Assembly (NCBI GenBank): GCA_034440615.1
Contig: JAOTOM010004028.1
Span: 1-64,000, forward strand
Reading direction: 5' to 3'
Length of the DNA stretch: 64,000 nucleotides
From: Ashinkailepas kermadecensis
Taxonomy: Eukaryota; Arthropoda; Thecostraca; Neolepadidae
Shown: piece by piece, positions 56,417 to 64,000 of the stretch
Numbering within the stretch: the stretch's first letter is position 1
How the letters are laid out: each line of letters starts with the position of its first letter
Position numbers and translations under genes: made by a program
The notes under the pieces: generated by a model
The model's input: the letters and a program-made list of their open reading frames with translations, nothing else
Databases searched by the model: none
What the model was told of the DNA's origin: nothing

Positions 56417-56457
56417 AGTTCACTGTACACATTTAAATCCGGCCCGGAGGACCATTT
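56417..56457 (-). promoter_or_regulatory. BEL leader with candidate primer-binding site
   Basis: Immediately inside the 5' LTR the minus strand reads TGGTCCTCCGGGCCGG. It begins with TGG, as expected for pairing to the CCA end of a tRNA. The tRNA was not identified. Confidence 0.5.
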
Positions 56458-56712
56458 TGTTCAGGGTTTTTCGTTCGAAACAATCATCTCGGCACTGCAC
56501 GTCTGTATTTCTCCGCTTCGAGTCGACAACTGCCGCGATGTGCTGGCTGGGAAGCGGGCGCGCCCTCCCCCAAGCATCACATATCACATTTCCTGCTCGA
56601 CTGTGTCTGGTGTCGACTGTCGGGGGGCGAGAGCGTGAGACGCTGACACGACACATAAATCACCGGAGCAGCGATGCACAATTCTGAAACCGATGTCAGT
56701 TTGTTCGGAACA
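56458..56712 (-). repeat. BEL/Pao element LTR (5' LTR, minus orientation)
   Basis: Partner of 50306-50560, same length, one visible difference. Followed by the target duplication CTGAC at 56713-56717, after which the interrupted Gypsy RNase H frame continues with DHRPLTFLNLSE. Confidence 0.95.
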
Positions 56713-58851
56713 CTGACTGATCACAGACCACTTACATTTTTAAATCTGTCAGAAATGAAAAACCCCATGCTACAAAGATGGGCTATCCTGCTTTCCGAGC
56801 ACAACTGTGATATTGTTTACATTAAAGGGCCAAAGAACGTAGTTGCAGATCACCTCAGCCGAATGAGTGAAACCAACCAGAAAATTAATGTAATCGATTC
56901 CGACCACGTTCCCATGGGAGACTTCAGGGGTACCGAATTCAGTAAACCGGAGGAAGAGTCGAGTCGAGAAGAAAAATTCAAGGATGTATTAGTGAGGTGG
57001 GAAAATATTGAGAAACTACAGAAAACAGACGAGGAAATATAAAAAATTCGGAACATAATAAATGACAAGAATCACACAGACTGTAAAGATCTCGTATTAC
57101 ATTATATGGAATTAGACAAACTCATTTATAAAATTAGCGAAGGACCACGCTGTGGACCGTTCCCTGGACTACAATTATGCGTGCCAAAATGTTTGAGACA
57201 AGAATTTCTTACAGAATTTCATGAAGGTTTCTTTGACGGACATATGGGATTAACAAAGACGTATGAGAAACTGAAGTTTATATATTATTGGAATGGTATG
57301 TGGCGAGATACTGTGGCGTACATAAAAGCCTGCGTACTGTGCACAGGACGACGAGCGAAGGCAGCTCCAGCCCCAATGCAGGACATGCCCGTGCCACATT
57401 ACCCGTTCGAAATGATAGGAATTGACGCTTGTGGACCATATCCAGAAACGGAAAACGGTAACCGGTATGTAATTACCATTGTCGACCACTTCTCTTCATG
57501 GCCGGAAAGTTTCTGCACAGCGAGGAAGGACGCCAAGACAGTTGCCAAAATCCTTATGGAGGAAATTATCCCACGACACTCTTGCCCACGAATAATCCTT
57601 TCCGACCGCGGCACGGAATTTCTAAATACAATAGTTGAGGAACTAGAAACATGCCTGAACATTCGACATATCCGTACAAGTGCATACCACCCATCTGTAA
57701 ATGGCCGAGTCGAGAGGTACCATAGAGTGCAAAACGACATCTTAGCCAAATCAATTAACCTGAACCAAACCGACTGGGACACAAAAATACCCGCCACCTT
57801 AGCTGCCTACCGAACGGCAAACATTGGAAGTACAGGTACAATTTCACCCTTCTTCACGCTATACGGTCGCGACCCAGTCCTCCCTTGGGATAATTTATTG
57901 CAACCCAAAGTTAAATACTACGGAGACGATTACGTGCCAAAAATGTTAGCTAACTTACATGAAGCCTATAGTTATGTTAAGAGTCATATAGTGAATAGTC
58001 ACGAAAAAAAGGTTTATTCAGATAGGAAAGCAAAACCACGCAGTTTTAAAATAGGAGACCGGGTGTATTATTACGATACCACGGTGCTACCTGGCAATTC
58101 ACCCAAATTCGTGAGACCATGGAAACCATATTTTAGAGTAAATAAGCAGACGAGCGCTGTTAACTACATTATTCGAGATCAAGTTACGGGAAAAACTCGC
58201 CTGGTCCACGTAGAAAAACTACGTCTAGCTGACCCCTCTACTGCCTGGGGACCCACGAAGGATATAGACGAGCCAATTAATCTGAAGTATATCAATAAAC
58301 GGTCCAAACCCGATCGTACCACTCCCGAACGTATCCAGCCATCAAGGCTAGCTAAGCGCGCAGAAGCGGAACTCAGCCAGCAGCCAAGTTGTGGCTATGA
58401 GCTCATGGACACGGACTGGCCAGTAGGGTCAGCAGACGATGACGTTGACATGCCGACACGGGCCCCAGACATAACTGGCACAAGGCCAGACCCGCCGGTC
58501 GAGACAGGCCGACGAGAAGCTGAATCATCAACCACCCAGCTAGCCGAACCAGGTCAGCTCCCAGGTACCAGTGAATCTGAGAATGACTTACCGCTAGCTG
58601 AATTAGCCCAGCGTTTAACAAAACGTCAATTGCCCACGTCTAGCGAGTCGGAAAATGAAAAGTTACAGCCACGCGCAACGAAATGCACTAAAATTCAGGG
58701 TAGTGACTCTGACGAGAGCTTACCTCTAGCGGAACTAGCCAGTCGCTTGAGAAAATCAGCAGAGAGCCCACCAGGTATTGCCCCAGAAAAACGGCCATTA
58801 GAACTAACTTCAGATGATGATTGCCTCCCCCGCAAAATTGCAAATCTATAG
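56713..58851 (+). pseudogene. Gypsy pol, 3' part: RNase H end and integrase
   Basis: Resumes with DHRPLTFLNLSEMKNPM and ADHLSRM, the end of RNase H. After an in-frame TAA at 57040-57042 an open frame of 581 codons (57106-58851) carries the integrase. It has an HHCC zinc domain (H of FHEGFFDGHMG, then CVLCTGRR), the core with IGIDACGPYP, LSDRGTEFL and NGRVERYHRVQND (the DDE triad), and an SH3-like FKIGDRVYYYD. A long Ser/Glu/Pro-rich tail follows the SH3-like part and contains DLPLAELAQRL and SLPLAELASRL. There is no chromodomain here, although one is encoded in the next ORF. Confidence 0.92.
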
Positions 58852-58996
58852 TGATACGTCATCTACGGAGTACGATGCAGACGTGGAATCTATAAGAGTA
58901 AAGCAAAGTAAAGCTTCCGTATTAGCAGCTTTTGCGGAGAAACAGAACACAATGTTGATGGCACGGATGAAAGCGCAGATGGAAATGTTAAGTTGA
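58814..58996 (+). CDS. Small ORF overlapping the end of Gypsy pol
   Basis: 60 codons, MMIASPAKLQIYSDTSS through MLMARMKAQMEML, overlapping pol by 38 bp in another frame. Met/Gln/Lys-rich end. No known family; it could be chance or a short C-terminal extension reached by frameshift. Confidence 0.3.
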   Translation: MMIASPAKLQIYSDTSSTEYDADVESIRVKQSKASVLAAFAEKQNTMLMARMKAQMEMLS

Positions 58997-59588
58997 TGTT
59001 GGATTAGTCAATGCTGATGTGCTATGTGTATCAGAATGTCACAGCAAATTAGTAGGACGTGTTACTACCAGGCTCAGTGAAGCCACCTTCGATGGCGCGG
59101 TGACGTCATCCTTAATGGATTGCCATAAACTGGTATGTGGATATTAATGGAACGCTATGACGCGTATGGATGTTAATGGGACGCTGTAACGTCACCCCAA
59201 CCGATGTACTGTGTGATACGCTGTGTACTGTTAAAACGTGTCACAGTGGTCAAAAGTAATGCCTATCCTTACTTCCGTACCTCTGAACCGAGTACCGCAT
59301 CTCTATACCTGGAAGCAGCGGCCAACCTTCAATCCATTCAGATACCCTCCCGGTGAAGATGAGCTGTCTTCAGATCATGCAAGCGTCAGACCTGACCACG
59401 AGTTCACGGTTCTGCATACGCCAGCAAAGCACTGAGGCCTGCAGCGGCGCAGTACGTGGCGCCGGAACCGAGCACCACCCCTCGGAATGAATCACGACGT
59501 GTGAATTCTTGACCTGCAGTAACCCGTCAGCGGCTGTCGAGGGTCCGGACCATCCCTGCCAGCGCCACCGACGCAACCCGCGTCCATA
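58997..59588 (+). other. Gypsy spacer between pol and ORF3
   Basis: No conserved frame. Near 59115-59175 an imperfect duplication, ATTAATGGAACGCTATGACG and GTTAATGGGACGCTGTAACG, is visible. An acceptor-like CTGCAG lies near 59518. Confidence 0.5.
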
Positions 59589-60350
59589 ATGGACTTCGAG
59601 ATTACACGAATCCTTGCAGTCAGGTACGACTGCAGTGGCGTCGCAGAATATCGGTGCGAATGGCGAGGTTTCCCGTCATCTCAAGCAACGTGGGAACTCG
59701 CCAAATTCGTTCCGCCCGATCTTATGCTCCGCATAACGGTCAATGGGGAAACGTTCCCCATCAACCGTTTCGGACTGCAGGGCCGTCCAGGACCGCGAGT
59801 AACTAAGCTATATTCGTATCAGCATGACGGCATGTGGTGTACCACGTGCCACCAGCCCATGGAGCATCACACAAGACCATCAGCTCGTGAACCGATGCTG
59901 CCCAGCATCCCCGAGAACGCCGGTGATGTAACCGCGGACATCTCCGCCGAGCCCACAGGCGACGTAAGCAGCTCTGAGGACGTTACCGTTACGGCTGACA
60001 CAGCAGGCAACAGCGTCGCCCCGGGCGACGCCGAGTGCAGAGTCGGTGACATTGCTGACTACACGGACATTGGTGTGACTGATGAGTCAGACCTGGCAGG
60101 CACGTTGCAGGATGCAACCGGTGCTTCACAGGCTGCAACTGGAGTAGCGCAGGTGCACGGTACAGCGAGTGCAGATGCTAACGGACTGTTACCATTACCG
60201 GAGCTCGCCCAGCTGACAGAGCCCGACGAGCCGGATAGCACCGCCGACTTAATGGAGAAGATACGACGGAGTGTTATTCTGTTTCATAAGCACATGGAAG
60301 GCAGGGCCCCTAGCCCGACTGAAGAATTGCAGCGAATGCTACACCAATAG
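59589..60350 (+). CDS. Gypsy ORF3 with N-terminal chromodomain
   Basis: 253 intact codons. Residues 1-50 read as a chromodomain: FEITRILAVR, then YRCEWRGFPSSQATWELAKF, matching the [YF]-x-V-E-x-I...Y-L-V-K-W-x-G-[YF]-x-x-x-x-x-T-W-E pattern of HP1 and chromovirus domains that read histone methylation. A possible metal-binding WCTTCHQPMEHHT lies near residue 85, then an acidic Ser/Thr/Ala-rich linker, then LLPLPELAQL, a motif also found twice in the tail of pol. The ORF is where envelope genes lie in other Gypsy elements, but there is no signal peptide or membrane segment. It is the only unbroken frame of the element. Confidence 0.8.
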   Translation: MDFEITRILAVRYDCSGVAEYRCEWRGFPSSQATWELAKFVPPDLMLRITVNGETFPINRFGLQGRPGPRVTKLYSYQHDGMWCTTCHQPMEHHTRPSAREPMLPSIPENAGDVTADISAEPTGDVSSSEDVTVTADTAGNSVAPGDAECRVGDIADYTDIGVTDESDLAGTLQDATGASQAATGVAQVHGTASADANGLLPLPELAQLTEPDEPDSTADLMEKIRRSVILFHKHMEGRAPSPTEELQRMLHQ

Positions 60351-60744
60351 TGACAGACAACGAGCAGTGGTAGCTCGTCGTCTACGGACAGAACTGTTGT
60401 TGCAATAACTTAGTGCGTGTCGCGTCGTAAATAACCTTGTGTATTTCATGTAATGTGTTTATTTAGGGGATTTCATGTAACATGTGTATCTAGGGGATTT
60501 TGTGCCATGTTTATTTAGGGATTATTGTATAACATGGTAATTAACATGGACCAGGGATGTTGGGACCCTTCAAATCTCAATGTGTAACCCATGTAGAAAA
60601 TGAGTGTAATCTTATGACATAAAAGCGTATGTATCACCGCGTAATTTAACGATGTATCATGGCCGTAATAATCTAATTGATCGCAGGATTTGATTGGTGA
60701 TACCGAAATCCGCGATAGTAGACCTAACGCTGTAGTTGTAAAGT
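60351..60744 (+). other. Gypsy 3' untranslated region with short repeats
   Basis: Three imperfect copies of CATGTAATGTGTTTATTTAG followed by GGGATTT lie at 60448-60545. No purine-rich tract abuts the 3' LTR. Confidence 0.6.
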
Positions 60745-61525
60745 TGTTAAAGTTAATGTGACCGTTCGAGCATCTCTGGAATGTACTGTCTGCGTCACCC
60801 GCGATAAGGCCGCGTGAGGTACCAAAACACGAGTATTAGTTATCACAAGAACGTCAGGCATGCGGCCCACCCGATCTACCACAGATAAGATCCATGTACA
60901 GCTCGATTGTTAGCCGCCGCGATGAGATCACCCACCAGGTTATAACTGATAAGAAATGAGCACGTGTCGGGGAGTTCGCATACCACAAAGTCCAGGGCAC
61001 CACCAGTCGGGTACTTCCACGAGCCGTCGCCGGTTGCCAAGCAACTAGCCGGCGCTCCGCTGCTGCAAACCTGCCACCTCAGCGCGCGACCGGCCAGATG
61101 GGGAGTACACGAGAACTGAATCCATGACCCGTGACGAATCAGGAGTCAGCAATACCCACCCAGGGCAATGGCCGCCGGCACACCGAGCCAATCGTGGCCC
61201 GGTTCACTTTCGGGTTGGCGCGTCATATTGAACCGGCCAATGGGAGTGCAGGTTGTACGCAGATGGTGTATTTGCGTGGGCCGACTCGTGTTTATATGTG
61301 TGTACTAATGAAAATAAAGAGAGAAGTCCCAGGAGAGACACGGAGGTAACGCAGGCGTTTGCTATATTCCGGGGTAGCGCCCGGCCATCTCGGTCCTCCC
61401 TTTCGGCCCCGGAGCTTGTTCGTCGTTGGGAGTTTACAAGCGAGCTGTCCGCTTATTCTTCTGGGGTATCGCGTCGCGTTGGTCCATCTCTAGATTCCCA
61501 CGGCCAGGGAAAAAACTACCCTATA
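60745..61525 (+). repeat. Gypsy element 3' LTR
   Basis: Partner of 45969-46754, with the same start TGTTAAAGTTAATGTGACCG and end ACTACCCTATA. Flanking bases differ on the two sides and no target duplication is evident, so the outer boundaries are approximate. Confidence 0.92.
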
Positions 61526-61614
61526 CTAGTATCACTGTAGAGTAGTAACACTACAAACACGATAAATTAAACAGGCAGTGTTTTTTTTGAAAATCATTTT
61601 ACCCCGGCGAATCC

Positions 61615-61902
61615 TTAGTTTCTGGAAGATTCCATGCCATTCTAATTTGTTCAAGACAGATGCTAGACAAGGTTTGCACTTCGGTTTCTTTTGCAAGTTT
61701 TCGACGAACCATGATAGAGTACAAAGGACGATGGTGAATAGAAACATGATTGGTAACACGATTACTACATGACCGTTTGTCTTCACCATCGTCCGTTGTA
61801 CTCCATAATGGTTTGTTGAAGGTTTGTCAAAAGGGGACAGCTTTGCTAACAAATAAGAACAAATAAGAATCTAGAGAAGCCGGAGAATCTTCCAGAAACT
61901 AA
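61615..61902. repeat. Small foldback with nested inverted repeats
   Basis: Outer arms TTAGTTTCTGGAAGATTC (61615-61632) and its complement (61885-61902) are perfect over 18 bp. Inner arms at 61707-61736 and 61783-61812 pair over about 30 bp with few mismatches (ACGATGGTGA against TCACCATCGT). No coding content. It could be a MITE or a stem-forming RNA. Confidence 0.75.
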
Positions 61903-64000
61903 ATAGACCGAGCAAAACTTGTCACAATTTCTAGAATAATCAACACATTTGAGAGCAATGTGAAGTTTACACTGACATAGAAGGGCATGGACTATTTCAG
62001 AAGCAACAACAGTTCAACTGGAATCTGGCAGATGCCGGATACAAACACAGTCTGCACATGGCACATGGATATATATTTGTCTACAATCGGCTAATACTCA
62101 GGTAAAATGCAATTTGAAGTACCGACAACGCGAGGGCTGCCCGCGGCAAGAACAGCCACCCGCTCAAAAATACCTCCGCCACGCACACAACACTGAAAAC
62201 AGCTCCAGCCAATGGTCGCTTTAAGAATGGGCGTACCCGGTATGAAGTGCCACACAATGATCATGACGCCGATTGGTTGACACGGACGAGCGCCGCTCGC
62301 GTCCTCACCAATGACACGCACGCACCGCACTCCCGCCGGAAAGTTCGCCTCCGCCGATCAGATGGCGCGCCACGGCGCCAACACCACACAAAGCTTGCAG
62401 CACACGGGGACGCTTGCGGACACACCGGTCACCGGGACGAGCCGACAGCTCGGATAATGCCAGAGGATGAGCAGGGGTGGGATCAGCAGGCAGACAGCGC
62501 ATCCGCCCACAGCACGTCGCAGCCACACCCACCTCTCGACTTTTCTTCCAGCGCGGCAGCGCACTGTACTGTGCCGCGTCGCGCCACCATTCCGGAATGA
62601 GCGTAATACTGACCGCGCCGCGCGAGCGTTGTCGGCCGGGTGGGAGCAGTGGCGCCACCTCCGGGGTGGGCGTGGCCAGGGGCGGCGCAGAGCACACGCC
62701 GCCCACACGCACATGCATAATGCACTTATGGAATAGACGTCACGCACACGTGCACGCGCGGGAACGGGATGACACACGTCACACACACACACACGCGCGC
62801 GCCGGCCAATAACTTTGTACAGAGTGGCGCCGCAGTGGGGAGGTGACCTGACCGGCGGTCGGGTCGTCTCTGGCCTTGATAGCCGCCCTATGTACACGGC
62901 CAGAACCTGGCCCTTTATCACATCGCAGCACCACAGCAGCATTGTTTGTCACACCACACCGCTCTCACACACGCGCGCGCCTCTCAATGATATGACCGCT
63001 CCAGCGTCTGTGGCAAGCGCCGATCTTGCAGCATCAGAGGCCGCAGTTAGATGTCGCTACTGTTGGTGCGGTGGCATGGGGTGCGCCGGCTGTGTGCCCT
63101 GCGACACAGATATAGGCTGTTTACGAGGGTGGAGTGCTGCCCTCTCGCATGACTGACATGACAGAACTTTCGCCCCCAGGCACTGATTGGTAAAGCATGC
63201 ATTGATTGAAACGGCTTCAAATACGATCGGCGAGCCTTTAAATCGAGGTGTCCACTACTGTTGAGTCAATCAAGATACAGACAATGAAAACATGCTGTCA
63301 GTGAGTTTGACAGTCACTTAATTTGAGAAGCTATTGATACCTTTAGTTCAAGAACAAGCTTGAATGAAATTAAAATATACTTGATTTCCGATCCATACGT
63401 ATTTATCTATACCGTGCTGATGACGAACCACATAAGTCAACGAAGCATCCACCACACTTAAATTATAACTGGAATAAGGTATGTGTAGTGTGTACACCAT
63501 GCTATAAAACTAACAGGAACAAGATACTTTTCACGATGAACAATTAATTAGAGCCATATTCCGCCCGCAGGCAGTCACCCGAGCACACCGAACATTTTGA
63601 ATTGTTCTAGTCTGTTTTTTTATGTTATGAGTTTGTAAGGAACGCCGTAGGATTACACAACACGCGAACGTTCGCGTGGACGAAAACATTGATGGACGGG
63701 CATGGAACATTTACTAGAGTTGCATGGAGATGGACACGGACGCCTGCATTCGATTCCACGTTTATCTTAAAGAGCTGTTAACACCCAAAGTAGGAAGCTC
63801 CGTGCCTACTCAGAGCACCAATTTCCTACGCCTATGGTTCAATGAAATGACAAGTGCTCGAGCACCCTTTTCTTTCGTATGTTCACGTTTTACATAATCC
63901 TTCTTTGCACAAATTGTCATGATTGAAAAAGTACCTCAAAGAACCTGCTTGCCAAAAATGGTGCGAGGAAAATGCATTGTGAACTCCTCAGTCAGTACGG
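61903..64000. other. No gene recognised; CpG-rich patch at 62240-63130
   Basis: The patch has many CpG and open frames in several registers, none with a known domain. It could be the promoter side of a gene beyond the window. 62780-62802 is an alternating purine-pyrimidine run (ACACACACACACACGCGCGC). The remainder is AT-rich without features. Confidence 0.4.

Noticed and set aside
52391..56687. Plus-strand ORFs across the BEL element
   Set aside because: They oppose the 1487-codon BEL polyprotein, which has motifs and near-identical LTRs. The plus-strand peptides have no recognisable domain.
62247..63156. Overlapping ORFs of 80-194 codons in the CpG-rich patch
   Set aside because: They occur in several frames on both strands, have no domain or splice signals, and are expected in GC-rich DNA where stops are rare.

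Overview
The window is animal nuclear DNA, most likely from an arthropod, perhaps a crustacean (inference). The evidence is split genes with GT-AG introns, tRNA-derived SINEs, CR1 and Jockey/I-like LINEs, Gypsy and BEL/Pao LTR retrotransposons, a Penelope-type hammerhead-ribozyme insertion and many minisatellites. Little of it is host coding sequence. Most long open frames in the tandem-repeat regions are artefacts of repeats whose period is a multiple of three or that lack stops.

One host gene is convincing: the epsilon subunit of adaptor complex AP-4 (AP4E1), minus strand, seven exons from 29283 down to 21887, about 793 residues. The exons join in phase and align along the adaptin trunk. 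The model lacks the C-terminal ear, and its stop codon lies in a triplicated 66-bp repeat. A weaker gene on the plus strand has two exons (3379-3484, 4064-4213) encoding a chromo-barrel domain; a possible third exon is at 5651-5869.

Layout. 0-5.9 kb: a SINE, a decayed DDE-transposase-like gene with a SINE inside it, and the chromo-barrel exons with a minisatellite in their intron. 7-9.2 kb: two minisatellites. 9.4-12.2 kb: a second copy of the DDE-like gene (minus), split by a 1-kb almost perfect palindrome that carries one hammerhead ribozyme per arm. 14.1-15.1 kb: a CR1 fragment. 16-19.3 kb: a large old inverted repeat flanked by one minisatellite family. 21.9-29.3 kb: AP4E1. 29.9-31.4 kb: a LINE 3' half with RNase H. 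34-38.4 kb: CR1 elements nested in another CR1. 38.4-41 kb: an inverted array of a degenerate 16-17 bp motif with a small deleted Gypsy element inside. 42.2-44.6 kb: a second copy of the LINE (minus). 45-45.9 kb: a TIR transposon.

45.97-61.5 kb: a full-length Gypsy element (plus) with about 785-bp LTRs, gag, pol and an unusual third ORF that carries a chromodomain. A young BEL/Pao element (50306-56712, minus) sits in its RNase H, with a perfect 5-bp target duplication. The last 2.5 kb has no recognisable gene.
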